The notes under the pieces were generated by a model. It searched no databases. It was given only the letters and a program-made list of their open reading frames with translations, and was not told the origin of the DNA. The position numbers were made by a program, and so were the translations under genes. A DNA stretch of 64,000 bases from Mycolicibacterium elephantis DSM 44368 (GTDB lineage: Bacteria > Actinomycetota > Actinomycetes > Mycobacteriales > Mycobacteriaceae). The stretch is taken from assembly GCF_004014805.1 (NCBI RefSeq), contig NZ_ATDN01000001.1:1-64000 (forward strand), read 5' to 3'. Shown piece by piece: positions 48,108 through 57,570 of the stretch (its first letter is position 1; each line of letters opens with the position of its first letter).

Positions 48108-49508
48108 GTGGTGGAGGTTCCGCGCAGGACGGTGCGTCGTGGCGCGAAGTTGGCGGGACTGCCGGTGCGGGCGGCCGGGCGAGCAGTGCTGGGATGGGGT
48201 CAACGACTGGCCGGCGGCGATGCGGACCTGATCGCTGAACAGTGGTCGGCGCGCAGTGCCGAGCAGGTGTTCGCGGTGCTGGGCGAACTCAAGGGTGGCG
48301 CGATGAAGTTCGGCCAGGCCATGAGCGTCTATGAGGCGGCCATCCCGGATCAATACGCGGCCCCGTACCGAGACGCGTTGACCAGACTGCAGGCGGCCGC
48401 GCCACCGATCTCGGCAGCCCGGATCCACCGAGTGCTGGCAGAGCAGCTGGGGACGCGATGGTCGCAGCGGTTCGCCGAGTTCGATGACGAGCCGGTCGCC
48501 GCGGCCAGCATCGGGCAGGTGCACCGGGCGGTTTGGCACGACGGTCGACCGGTGGCGGTCAAGGTGCAGTATCCGGGTGCCGACGTCGCGTTGATGGCAG
48601 ACTTACGTCAACTCGGACGATTCAGCCGACTGATAGCCCCGTTGTTTCCCGGGCTGGCGGTACGCCCGATGATCGATGAGCTGTCGGCTCGGATGGCCGA
48701 GGAACTCGACTATCGCCATGAGGCAGACACTCAGCGCGCGTTCGCCGCGGCCTTCGCCAATGACCCGCAGTTCCTGGTACCCAACGTGGTCGCATCGTCA
48801 CCCAAGGTCTTGGTAACTGAATGGGTGAGCGGACAACCGATTTCGGAATTGATGAGAACCGGTGATCAAGACACCAAGAACGACGCAGCCAGGCTGCTCT
48901 TCGAGTTCAGCGCCGCTTCGATGGCGCTGCTCGGCGCGCTCCACGCTGACCCGCATCCTGGCAATTACCAACTCGACGCAGACGGCCGGCTGGTCGTGAT
49001 CGACTTCGGCGCGGTGGCCACCGCCGATCGTTCGGCGCTGGTGTTCTTGGACAGCATCCGGCTGACCGAGATCGCCGATTCCGTGCAACTGGTCGACATA
49101 CCTGATCCGCAGATGCAGGCGTTGGTGTTGTCCGAACTCAACAACGAGCTGAGTGCGCTCGGGTTCAGCGGTTCGAACACCCAGATCCACCCCGAGGATG
49201 TGCTGTCCTATTTCGGCCCGTTCACTGAACCGCTTTTGGCGCAGCGGTTTCAGTTCAGCCGAGATTGGCTGCAGCAGCTGGGGCCTCGCGTCCCGGGATT
49301 GGCACGCGGCCAAGACTTTCTCGACGGCGCAGTCCTGAGCATTCCACCAGAGCACGCGCTGATGTTCCGCGCCCTCGCCGGCATCGTGGCGGTCGCCTGC
49401 CAGCTTGAGGCCGAGGTGGCCTTGCGCGACATCGTCACCCACTGGTACCCCGACTTCGAAACTCCGAAGATCCCGCCGAACCTGGCTGCAGCGCTGGGGA
49501 TCGACTGA
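48108..49508 (+). CDS. ABC1/UbiB-family atypical kinase
   Basis: A 466-residue protein with the family signatures: KxGQ in GAMKFGQAMSVYE, the Ala-rich loop VAAASIGQVHRA, VKVQYPG, catalytic HADPHPGNY and metal-binding VIDFGAV. Bacterial members support isoprenoid quinone metabolism or lipid homeostasis through an ATPase/kinase-like activity. The gene starts with GTG, 72 bases after the epoxide hydrolase. Confidence 0.9.
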   Translation: MVEVPRRTVRRGAKLAGLPVRAAGRAVLGWGQRLAGGDADLIAEQWSARSAEQVFAVLGELKGGAMKFGQAMSVYEAAIPDQYAAPYRDALTRLQAAAPPISAARIHRVLAEQLGTRWSQRFAEFDDEPVAAASIGQVHRAVWHDGRPVAVKVQYPGADVALMADLRQLGRFSRLIAPLFPGLAVRPMIDELSARMAEELDYRHEADTQRAFAAAFANDPQFLVPNVVASSPKVLVTEWVSGQPISELMRTGDQDTKNDAARLLFEFSAASMALLGALHADPHPGNYQLDADGRLVVIDFGAVATADRSALVFLDSIRLTEIADSVQLVDIPDPQMQALVLSELNNELSALGFSGSNTQIHPEDVLSYFGPFTEPLLAQRFQFSRDWLQQLGPRVPGLARGQDFLDGAVLSIPPEHALMFRALAGIVAVACQLEAEVALRDIVTHWYPDFETPKIPPNLAAALGID

Positions 49509-49522
49509 TTCAGCCCGATCGG

Positions 49523-50161
49523 TCAGTTCGTTGTCGACGTTTCATGGATCGACAGCGACGCCATTCGTGGGTACAGAATCGCCGGGCCCAGCCACCGCGC
49601 AACGAAGCTGCGCAAGGCGCGTTCGCTCCGCGGCGGTTCTCCGGGGTCGATCAGCATCGACTGCACGGTGCGCAGGGTCATTTCGGCGAGCTCGTCAAGC
49701 GCGGCGCTGTCGAAACCGTGAAGCCGCCAATCGACATCGAGTCGGTGGAGGAACGACAGGCAGAATGTTCTCGCGGTATCGGAGGTCAACGAGGTGACGG
49801 GTTCGCCCTCCTGTTGCCGGGTCAAAAGACTTTCTAGCTGAGGGTCTCCGGTGAGGGTCTCGACCGCGAACGAAACGCATTCAACCAGCGCGGACACCGG
49901 GTCGTTGACGCCGCGGACGTGCTCCACGATCTGGTCGATGAATCCGTCGACCGCGCGCATTGCGCTGGCGATGAGCAGCGCGTCGGCATTGGGGAAGTAG
50001 CGGTACACCGTCTGGCGGGTGACCCCGAGCTTGCGTGCGACGTCGGCGAGGCGTATCGCTGATCCGTGTTCGGCGACCACCTCGTCGACCGCATCCAGAA
50101 TCCGGGCAATGGCCTCCTCATCCGAGGCAGGTGTCACACCTGACCAGCCGCGGCTACGCAT
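49523..50161 (-). CDS. TetR-family regulator of the adjacent P450
   Basis: A 212-residue regulator with an N-terminal TetR HTH (IRLADVARKLGVTRQTVYRYFPNADALL) and a ligand-binding helical domain. The ATG lies inside the last codons of the P450 gene (8-base overlap), so both come from one transcript and the regulator probably answers a P450 substrate or product. Confidence 0.9.
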   Translation of the reverse strand: MRSRGWSGVTPASDEEAIARILDAVDEVVAEHGSAIRLADVARKLGVTRQTVYRYFPNADALLIASAMRAVDGFIDQIVEHVRGVNDPVSALVECVSFAVETLTGDPQLESLLTRQQEGEPVTSLTSDTARTFCLSFLHRLDVDWRLHGFDSAALDELAEMTLRTVQSMLIDPGEPPRSERALRSFVARWLGPAILYPRMASLSIHETSTTN

Positions 50162-51407
50162 GCGCGGTCACATGTCTTTCTCCGTCGAATTGGATCGGAA
50201 GCGTTGTCGGACCGGTGATTCCCAACAGCGATTTCCACGGTGCGGGTCCGACGCGACGCGGCGCAACGAGACGGCGGGTCAGGACGACGAGGGCTTCCGC
50301 CAGCTCGCGGCGGGCAAGGTTGGCCCCCAGGCAGTAGTGCGCACCACCGCCGAAGGTCAGGATCGGGGGAAGGTCCTTGCGCGTGATGTCGAAGCGGTCA
50401 GCATCTTGATAGATTGCCGGGTCGCGATTGGCCGCAAAGGTGTTCACGAGTATGAACGTTCCTGCCGGGAACAGGTAGCCGCCGAATTCGACGTCCTCGA
50501 TGGCTGCACGCGGCGCGATACTTGCGGCCGGAGAATGGCGCATGCTTTCCTCGACGGCCTGCATCGCCAGCTCGGGATGGTCGCGCAGCTTCGCCCATTG
50601 GTCGGGGTGCTCGCAAAGCACCTGCACTGAGGCGGCAAGTTGGTTTCGCGTGGTATCTGTTCCCGCCATCAGGAAGCCGGCCACCAGCATGCGCAGTTCG
50701 TCGAGATTCAGTCGGTCGCCGTCGCTTTCAGCGCGAATCAGTTCGGAGAGAAGATCATCGGTCAGGCTGTTTCGGCGGCTGGCGACCATGCCGTCGACGT
50801 AGGCGTCGAGTTCGCCCCAGGCACGCATGATCTCGGCCTCGTCGAAGTTGACGTCGGGCTGGAAGTGGAGCGCCTTGAACACTTTTTCGGTCCAATCAAC
50901 GAAAAGGTGCCAATCCTTCTTGGGCGCACCGATGAGCGCGCACATGATCGGGGTGGGGTAGGGCCGTGCGATGTCGGTCACGACGTCGCAGCGTCCGGCG
51001 TCCACCACCCGATCGACCAGTTCGTTAACCACTTCTTGGATCGTGTCTTGAAGACGCGATGTCGCGCGGGGGGTGAACGCCTTGGACACCAGTTTGCGTA
51101 GCCGGACATGTGCTTCGCCATCGAGACCCAGCAGACTGTTCGCCATCTTGTCGAACAGTGGACCCGATGTGATTCCCTGTGCGGCCAGAGTGATGCCGGG
51201 GGGTAGGCGGAACCGGTTGTCGCGCAGCATATCCCTGGCGAACTCATACGACAGGACCTCGGGACCGAAGGGACCGATGGCGATGGGTGCACGTGCTTGC
51301 GCGGCTCGGACGTCGTCGAGAATGTCGTGTGGCGAGGCGGCGAGGGTGTAGCTGAAGCTCGGGAGGTCGGCGTCGAAGACGCTGGGAGCAGTGCTGGTCA
51401 CGGTCAT
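50154..51407 (-). CDS. Cytochrome P450
   Basis: A 417-residue soluble P450. Visible are the I-helix oxygen-activation motif AGTDTTRNQ, the ExxR motif in AVEESMRHSP and the haem loop FGGGAHYCLGANLARRE with the ligand Cys. It needs separate ferredoxin and reductase, and none is encoded nearby. ATG 51407 (MTVTSTAPSVFDADLP) is preferred over the Met ten codons upstream. Substrate unknown; no sterol-specific signature was recognised. Confidence 0.92.
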   Translation of the reverse strand: MTVTSTAPSVFDADLPSFSYTLAASPHDILDDVRAAQARAPIAIGPFGPEVLSYEFARDMLRDNRFRLPPGITLAAQGITSGPLFDKMANSLLGLDGEAHVRLRKLVSKAFTPRATSRLQDTIQEVVNELVDRVVDAGRCDVVTDIARPYPTPIMCALIGAPKKDWHLFVDWTEKVFKALHFQPDVNFDEAEIMRAWGELDAYVDGMVASRRNSLTDDLLSELIRAESDGDRLNLDELRMLVAGFLMAGTDTTRNQLAASVQVLCEHPDQWAKLRDHPELAMQAVEESMRHSPAASIAPRAAIEDVEFGGYLFPAGTFILVNTFAANRDPAIYQDADRFDITRKDLPPILTFGGGAHYCLGANLARRELAEALVVLTRRLVAPRRVGPAPWKSLLGITGPTTLPIQFDGERHVTAHA

Positions 51408-51646
51408 AGTGGCTCGCCTTCCGCGGGTACCGGACATCTTTGTCTAAAGCGTATGACCATGAACGATGCGCGTCAACGAATTCGCAGAGAATCTCACGAT
51501 AATCTGTTCCTGCCCCTACACAGGTCATACGAATTGCTAACGAACGTCCCACGATGTTTCTAGCAGCCAGAACCCGTGGGCGCCGCGAGGGTGATCAGCT
51601 GGGAAATACTGCTTCATGGCGACCGAAGACGAGGGAAAATCGCTGT

Positions 51647-51799
51647 ATGTCGACCGCGCTCTGGATCATCGTGGCTGTGTTCGCAGTGGGGACGGTGGCC
51701 GGTGGGCTGCTGCGGCTGCGGGCGTGGTTGCAGAAGCCGGTGCCTCCTGAGGTGATCGAAGCTGCGCACCGCGACGACGACAAAGACACCGATCGATGA
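51647..51799 (+). CDS. Small single-pass membrane protein
   Basis: A 50-residue protein with one membrane segment (LWIIVAVFAVGTVAGGLL) and a charged C-terminal tail (EVIEAAHRDDDKDTDR). The ribosome binding site is weak (GAGGGAAAA about 7 bases upstream). Not recognised; it stands alone between the P450 and the M42 peptidase genes. Confidence 0.55.
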   Translation: MSTALWIIVAVFAVGTVAGGLLRLRAWLQKPVPPEVIEAAHRDDDKDTDR

Positions 51800-52007
51800 C
51801 CTCGCATGATCCGCAAGGGAATTCGGCGCTGCCGGCGTGATCCGCTGACTAGGGACCGGGGTCGCGGCTGACGGCTGTAACGTATGCGTATCCCAGAATC
51901 GCTGTGCACAGACACGGACGCCACTAGGCTGGCGGCGCGGGCCTTTACGCCAGGCTGACTGCTTGGACGATCAAACGCGAGCTTCTGACGAGCCCGAAGG
52001 GGTGCCC

Positions 52008-53168
52008 ATGCATCAATCCGCGGCCATGTCGGAGGCCGACCGCGCATGGATGGTCGACACGCTGGTCGCGCTGCTGGAGACGCCAAGCCCGACGGGTCGT
52101 ACCGACGCGGTGATGCAGTTGATCGGCGAAATTTTCGATGACTTCGGCTTGCCGTTCACGCTGACTCGGCGCGGGGCGCTGATCGCCGAACTCGAGGGGG
52201 AGTCATCGACTCCCCACCGGGCGCTGGTGGTTCACGCCGACACCATCGGCTGCATGGTGCGCGTGCTGAAGGACAACGGCAGGCTGGAGGTTATTCCGGT
52301 CGGCTCCTTTTCGGCACGGTTCGCCGCGGGCGCGCGCGTGCAGATTTTCTGCGACGACGTGGGGCAGGTGATCACCGGCACGATCCTGCCGCTCAAGGCC
52401 AGCGGGCACGCGTTCGGCGACGAGGTCGACACCCAACCGACGGACTGGCAGCATGTCGAGGTCCGCGTGGACCGCAAGGTGTATATGCAAGACGACCTGG
52501 AGCGCCTCGGCATCAAGGTCGGTGATTACGTCGCGCTGATCGCCAGTCCGGAAGTCACCGACGACGGTTTCGTCGTCTCGCGCCATCTCGATGACCAGGC
52601 GGGCGTCGCGATCGCGCTCGCACTGACCAAACACATCGTCGAAAACGGCGTGGTGTTGCCGCACCGCACCGCGATCATGATCACCATCTCCGAGGAGGTC
52701 GGCTACGGTGCAAGCACGGGGCTGCCCGCCGACATCGCCGAGCTGGTTACGATCGACAACGCGGTGTGCGCGCCGGGCCAATATTCCATCGAGGACGGCG
52801 TGACGGTCCCGATGTCCGATCTGCACGGCCCATACGACTACCACCTGACCCGAAACCTGTGCCGGCTCGCCGAGGAGCGGGGAATTCCGTTCGCGCGCGA
52901 CGTGTTCCGTTTCTACCGCTCGGACGCGGCGGCGGCGATCGAGGCGGGTGCCAGCACCCGGGCAGCGCTGGTCGGCCCGGGCGTCGACGGCAGTCACGGC
53001 TGGGAGAGGACTCACATCGAGTCGATGGAGGCGACGTACCGCTTGCTGCAGGCGTGGCTGCAGACACCCCTGACGTTCGCGCATTGGGATGCCAAGCCCT
53101 CGGGGACGGGCAACCTGCGCGACTTCCCGTCGTCGAAGCAGCCCGCACCGCGCGGGCGCAGCAGATGA
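52008..53168 (+). CDS. M42-family peptidase (NAGGN osmoprotectant-associated type)
   Basis: A 386-residue zinc aminopeptidase-like protein. Metal ligands fit VVHADTIG, SRHLDDQAG, ISEEVGYG, IDNAV and a late GSHGWERTH. It resembles the M42-like peptidase subfamily found with N-acetylglutaminylglutamine amide synthesis genes; none of those genes lies in this window. ATG 52008 follows GAAGGGG; ATG 52026 is possible. Confidence 0.83.
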   Translation: MHQSAAMSEADRAWMVDTLVALLETPSPTGRTDAVMQLIGEIFDDFGLPFTLTRRGALIAELEGESSTPHRALVVHADTIGCMVRVLKDNGRLEVIPVGSFSARFAAGARVQIFCDDVGQVITGTILPLKASGHAFGDEVDTQPTDWQHVEVRVDRKVYMQDDLERLGIKVGDYVALIASPEVTDDGFVVSRHLDDQAGVAIALALTKHIVENGVVLPHRTAIMITISEEVGYGASTGLPADIAELVTIDNAVCAPGQYSIEDGVTVPMSDLHGPYDYHLTRNLCRLAEERGIPFARDVFRFYRSDAAAAIEAGASTRAALVGPGVDGSHGWERTHIESMEATYRLLQAWLQTPLTFAHWDAKPSGTGNLRDFPSSKQPAPRGRSR

Positions 53169-53309
53169 CCTCCCACTGGGATCTGGCGTCGAACACAGGG
53201 TGCTGCCAGGCGGCCATATGGCGCAAATCACCGACTCTCCCAACCGATCCGGATGCGAGCACCGCGCGTCCCATAGCGACCTGACTACACCCCCGGTGGG
53301 CTGGTCGGA

Positions 53310-54212
53310 TCAGATGCCGAGGACCTCACGGGCGCGGTCTATTTCGTCTGGATCGGCGGTTGTCGGGATGAGCCGGAGCTCGTCGAGTCCCGCTTCGCGC
53401 GCGCCCTCCACCGCGGCGATGAGCGCCGATGGCCCACAGTTGAGCGTCCCTGCGGTAGGAGCCGTCAGGTAGGAGCCGGCAGGACCGGAGGCGACGACCT
53501 CTTGGTCCCAGAAGTCCCGTACATGCTCGCGGAGCTGGCTCTCTGGGTCCGGACCGAGCGCGAACCAGATCGGCGTGGAGAAGTGCGGCTTTTCTGTCCT
53601 GCCGGCCGCCTGCCAAGCCTCGATAACGCGCTGACGCTGCGCAGCCAATCCCTCGGCATCGAAGTGAAGTGAATTCGCCGGATCGCTCACCCCGACGGCC
53701 CATTGCGCGGCCCGGGCGAGCGCCTTCGGGCCGACCACACCGGCGACGAGGGGGATGCCCGCGGCCTGGTTCGGCGCGGGTCCTACGGGATGGTGTCCCT
53801 CGACGGGGGGTTGCTGGGCCCACACCCGGCGCATCGACGCTACCGCTTCGTCCATGCGTTGGCGCTTGCGGTCGAGCGGGCTGCCGACGGCGATGTAGTC
53901 CTCATCCCATGCGCCGATGCCAACCCCGAGCGTCAGGCGCCCGCCGGACAGTACGTCTATGGTCGCCAGCTCTTTCGCGAACATGATCGGGTTCCGCATC
54001 GGGAGTGTGACGACATCGGTCCAGAGCCGCACGCGCTCGGTCACCGCTGCCGCGGCGGCGAGTTGCGGGACGACCGACCAGCTGTGCGGATAGAGCAGCC
54101 GTTCGTAGGTGACCAGCCCGTCCCACGGCCCTTCGTCGATCTTGCGGTACCACGCGAGTTCGGTCTCGCGTCCGTGCGGAAAGAGGGTCGGAAGTCCCAT
54201 ACTGATGCGCAT
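53310..54212 (-). CDS. LLM-class (probably F420-dependent) oxidoreductase
   Basis: A 300-residue TIM-barrel flavin/F420 protein (MRISMGLPTLFPHG, RVRLWTDVVTLPMRNPIMFAKELATIDVLSGGRLTLGVGIG). The block LSGGRLTLGVGIG is diagnostic for the luciferase-like family; mycobacteria use mostly F420 members. Substrate unknown. It is followed on the same strand by no close partner. Confidence 0.87.
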   Translation of the reverse strand: MRISMGLPTLFPHGRETELAWYRKIDEGPWDGLVTYERLLYPHSWSVVPQLAAAAAVTERVRLWTDVVTLPMRNPIMFAKELATIDVLSGGRLTLGVGIGAWDEDYIAVGSPLDRKRQRMDEAVASMRRVWAQQPPVEGHHPVGPAPNQAAGIPLVAGVVGPKALARAAQWAVGVSDPANSLHFDAEGLAAQRQRVIEAWQAAGRTEKPHFSTPIWFALGPDPESQLREHVRDFWDQEVVASGPAGSYLTAPTAGTLNCGPSALIAAVEGAREAGLDELRLIPTTADPDEIDRAREVLGI

Positions 54213-54327
54213 TCGAGCTTTTCGTTCCTTTCCGGGACTGTGGCCAGCAGCGTCGCCGTCGGGCTAGTTCATCAGATCGTCGCGTGCACACATTGCCGTC
54301 GGACCACCCAGCGGGAAACGGTGACAC

Positions 54328-56022
54328 TTATTCCAGGATCGCCCGTGCAGCACGCTCCGCGATGAGCATGACTGGCGCGTTGGTGTTGCCGGACGTGATG
54401 GTGGGCATCGCCGAAGCGTCGACTACTCGAAGGCCGGCGACGCGGTAGACGCGGCAGTCGGTGTCGAGCACGGCCTCGGCGGATCGTGGAAGACCTTGTG
54501 AATCAAAGGCTCCCATCGCACACGTGCCAACCGGATGGAAGATCGTGGTACCGAGTTCGCCGGCGGCCTGCTGCAGGTCTTCGTCGCTCACCAGTTGCGG
54601 GCCGGGAAGCATTTCTTCGGGGCGGTAGCGGGCCAGGGCCGGTGCGGCCATGATCTGGCGGGTCATCCGCAGGCCGCGCACCGCGATTTGGCGATCGACG
54701 TCAGTGGACAGGTAATTACAGGAGATTCTCGGGTGGGTCAGCGGATCTGCAGCGGCCATCCGCACGTGGCCGCGTGAGGTTGGGCGCAGGTTGCAGACCG
54801 AGGGTGTGATCGCTCCGAAACGATGGAGAGGTTCGCCAAACTTGGCCAACGACAGGGGCTGCACATGCCACTCCAGATCGGGACTGGCCAGCGTGGGGTC
54901 GCTCTTGGCGAACGCGCCCAGCGTGGAGGGCGGCATGGTCAGGGGCCCTGAGCGCAGCAGTGCGTACTGAAATCCCATGCCCCCACGGGTGATCCAGTTG
55001 CGGTACAGGCTGTTGACCGTCCGGGCGCCCCACACCCGGTAGATGGTTCGAAGCTGCAGGTGGTCCTGGAGGTTTTCGCCCACTCCTGGCAGGTCGACGG
55101 CCACTGGCACGTGATGCTGGGAGAGTAGCTCGGCCGGGCCCAGACCCGAGACCTGCATGAGATGCGGCGAGCCGATCGCCCCGGCGCTCAGGATCACCTC
55201 GCGGTGAGCACGGACGTCGACGATCCGGTTGTCTTTTAGCAGCTGCACGCCGGTGGCGCGGTGTGCAGCCGTGGTCCAGGCACCACGTCGCTGATGCTCG
55301 TAGACCTGGTCATCCATTAGCAGGCGCAATGCCTGGGTCTGGGTGTAGACCGTGAGATTGGGTCGGTGGGAGATCGGATGCAGGAACGCATCGGCCATCG
55401 ACCAGCGCCGCCCGCGCCGTTGATTGACGTGAAAGTATGCGCTGCCGGAGTTGTCGCCTCGGTTGAACTCCTCGATCGGGGCGATACCCAGCTCAGCCGC
55501 GGCGGCCTGCCAGGCGTCGAGGATCCTCCAGCGCACCCGGGGCCGTTCGACACGGATCTCACCGCCAGCGCCGTGCCACTCGTCGGCGCCGCCGAAGTAG
55601 TCCTCCAAGTCTTTGTAGATGGCCAGTGTCTCGCCGGGCCCGTCCGGGCCGCCCCACAGCCACCGGTCGTCACCGGTGGCCTGCGCCCAGAGCTCGTAAT
55701 CGCTTGACTGTCCGCGCATGTGGATCATCGCGTTGATCGACGAACAGCCGCCGATCACGCGGCCCCGCGCGTAGTGAATGCTGCGGCCCGCCAGACCTGG
55801 ATCGGGCTCGGTTTTGAAGCACCAGTCGGTGCGGGGGTTGGCAATCGTGTAGAGGTAACCCACCGGCACCTTGATCCAGAACCAGTTGTCTGTGCCGCCG
55901 GCCTCGATCAACAGGACTCGGTGATCCGGGTTGGCGCTGAGCCGATTCGCGAGCAGGCAGCCCGCGCTACCCGCCCCCACGATGATGTAGTCGAATTCGG
56001 CCACAGGGCTCATTTGCGGCAC
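54328..56022 (-). CDS. GMC-family oxidoreductase (choline dehydrogenase-like)
   Basis: A 564-residue FAD enzyme. FAD-binding DYIIVGAGSAGCLLANRLS, GMC signature 1 near ARGRVIGGCSSINAMIHMRG, signature 2 ILSAGAIGSPHLMQVSGLGP, and the active-site His/Asn pair in FHPVGTCAMG and ITSGNTNAPVMLIAE. It should oxidise an alcohol to an aldehyde. The SDR gene lies 120 bases upstream on the same strand. The Met at 56013 is an alternative start. Confidence 0.9.
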   Translation of the reverse strand: MPQMSPVAEFDYIIVGAGSAGCLLANRLSANPDHRVLLIEAGGTDNWFWIKVPVGYLYTIANPRTDWCFKTEPDPGLAGRSIHYARGRVIGGCSSINAMIHMRGQSSDYELWAQATGDDRWLWGGPDGPGETLAIYKDLEDYFGGADEWHGAGGEIRVERPRVRWRILDAWQAAAAELGIAPIEEFNRGDNSGSAYFHVNQRRGRRWSMADAFLHPISHRPNLTVYTQTQALRLLMDDQVYEHQRRGAWTTAAHRATGVQLLKDNRIVDVRAHREVILSAGAIGSPHLMQVSGLGPAELLSQHHVPVAVDLPGVGENLQDHLQLRTIYRVWGARTVNSLYRNWITRGGMGFQYALLRSGPLTMPPSTLGAFAKSDPTLASPDLEWHVQPLSLAKFGEPLHRFGAITPSVCNLRPTSRGHVRMAAADPLTHPRISCNYLSTDVDRQIAVRGLRMTRQIMAAPALARYRPEEMLPGPQLVSDEDLQQAAGELGTTIFHPVGTCAMGAFDSQGLPRSAEAVLDTDCRVYRVAGLRVVDASAMPTITSGNTNAPVMLIAERAARAILE

Positions 56023-56140
56023 CGTTCCTCCTTGCGTCGCGTGTCCTAGTGTGAGCGATGACGGCCCGGTATAAGCGGACGACGTCGAACCTCGGGGAGT
56101 CGTCGATCACCGCCAGGTGGCCCAGTCGCTCGACCCGGCC

Positions 56141-56923
56141 CTAGAACTTGAGGTAGCCGCCATCGATACGCAGCACGTCGCCTGTGTGGTACCGGCTCGC
56201 TGCACTGGCCAGGTACACGGCCACGCCGCCGACGTCGTCGGGGGCGCCCCAGCGGCGCAATGGAACCCGTGGCAATACCCGCTCGCGGAACCGCTCGTCG
56301 GCCAGGCCCGCCGAGGTCATGTCGGTGTCGAACCAGCCGGGAGCCACCGCGTTTGCGCGGATTCCGTAACGGGCCAGCTCGACTGCCATGCTGTCGATCA
56401 GCGACGTGACACCGGCCTTGGAGGCCGCGTAGGCCGGTTGGCGCGGCATACCCTGGAATGCCCCCAAGCTGGACACCGCCACCAGGCTGCCGCCGCGGTC
56501 GGCCTCGATCATCTGGCGGGCCGCTTCGCGCAGCGTGACGAATACGCCGTCGAGGTCGACTCGGGTGACTTCCCGGAATGCCTCTAGCGATGTCTCCAGC
56601 AGGGGAGTGAAGCCGCCGCGCACCCCGGCGTTGGCGAAACACGAGTCGAGATACCCGAATTCGCTGCGGATCCGGGCCATGGCTGCCGTGATCGCGTCCT
56701 CGTCGGCGACATCGCAGACCAGTGGCAGAACAGGTCGGCCGTGGCGGCGGAGTTGTTCGGCGGCGGAGTCCAGCCGGGGGGCGGAGCGGCCGAGTATGGC
56801 TACGGATGCCCCTGCGCGGGCCAGGCCGTCGGCGAACCCCAAGCCGATGCCGGAGCCACCGCCGGTGACGACCGCGACGTGGCCGGACAGATCGAAGGGG
56901 TTGGTGAGTGCTGTGTCGGTCAC
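56141..56923 (-). CDS. Short-chain dehydrogenase/reductase
   Basis: A 260-residue classical SDR: cofactor motif VTGGGSGIGLGFADGLA, NAGVRGG, catalytic SSLGAF Ser and YAASKAG (YxxxK), and a C-terminal IDGGYLKF. It should be an NAD(P)-dependent alcohol/ketone oxidoreductase and probably works with the GMC oxidoreductase downstream. Confidence 0.9.
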   Translation of the reverse strand: MTDTALTNPFDLSGHVAVVTGGGSGIGLGFADGLARAGASVAILGRSAPRLDSAAEQLRRHGRPVLPLVCDVADEDAITAAMARIRSEFGYLDSCFANAGVRGGFTPLLETSLEAFREVTRVDLDGVFVTLREAARQMIEADRGGSLVAVSSLGAFQGMPRQPAYAASKAGVTSLIDSMAVELARYGIRANAVAPGWFDTDMTSAGLADERFRERVLPRVPLRRWGAPDDVGGVAVYLASAASRYHTGDVLRIDGGYLKF

Positions 56924-56973
56924 GAGCCGACCCTACGCAGCTGTGCGCCGCGCAACCGCCCCGCCCCTAGGTG

Positions 56974-57543
56974 TTATTCGCGACGTCCGACCGGCTGGGC
57001 CGCCCGGACGGTCAGTTCCTCGCGCCGCACGTGGGGATCGCCGCCCAGCAGCTGCACCACCACATCGGTGCCCTTGCCCAGCAACCACACCACCGGGGCG
57101 GCCAGGGTCGACATTGAGTTGAGCGGCGAGGCGACGATCACCGCCCACCGGCGCGCGTGCTGCATCACGAGCCGTTTGGGCGCCAGCTTCCCTGCCGCCA
57201 GCGTCGATGCCGTGACGATCACCGTCACGACGGCGATGCCGACGACCGGCGCGGCGGACCCGAGGAAGTCCAGTCGGGCGGTCAACGGCTCGGCGAGGGT
57301 GACAGCGGCAGTCGCCGAGGCGAGGAAACCCGCGAGCGTGATTCCGGGCTGGATTGTGGCCAGGAAACGGTTGGGTTCCCGCGCGAGTCGTGCGACGAGT
57401 AGATCGCGACGCCCGCCGCGGCGTTCCAGCTCCCGGATCTGCCCCTCGCGTCACGAGATGAACGCGGCTTCGCTACCGGCGAGCAGGCCGTTGACCAAGA
57501 CGAGAAACGCCACCAGCGCGAGATCGAGCCAGTAGCCGTGCAC
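56974..57543 (-). pseudogene. Truncated CNNM/DUF21 (hemolysin-family) membrane protein with in-frame stop
   Basis: From GTG 57543 the frame reads HGYWLDLALVAFLVLVNGLL and AGSEAAFIS, then a TGA at 57451-57453, then continues in the same frame as REGQIRELERRGGRRDLLV and the CNNM core (AGKLAPKRLVMQ, ASPLNSMSTLAAPVVWLLG, LLGGDPHVRREEL) to a stop at 56974. The intact family has FIS-x-REGQ without a stop and carries CBS and CorC-type domains after this core. Both defects make it a pseudogene of a putative ion transporter. Confidence 0.8.
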
Positions 57544-57570
57544 CGGGCGTCAGCCTACCCGCCGCACCGG

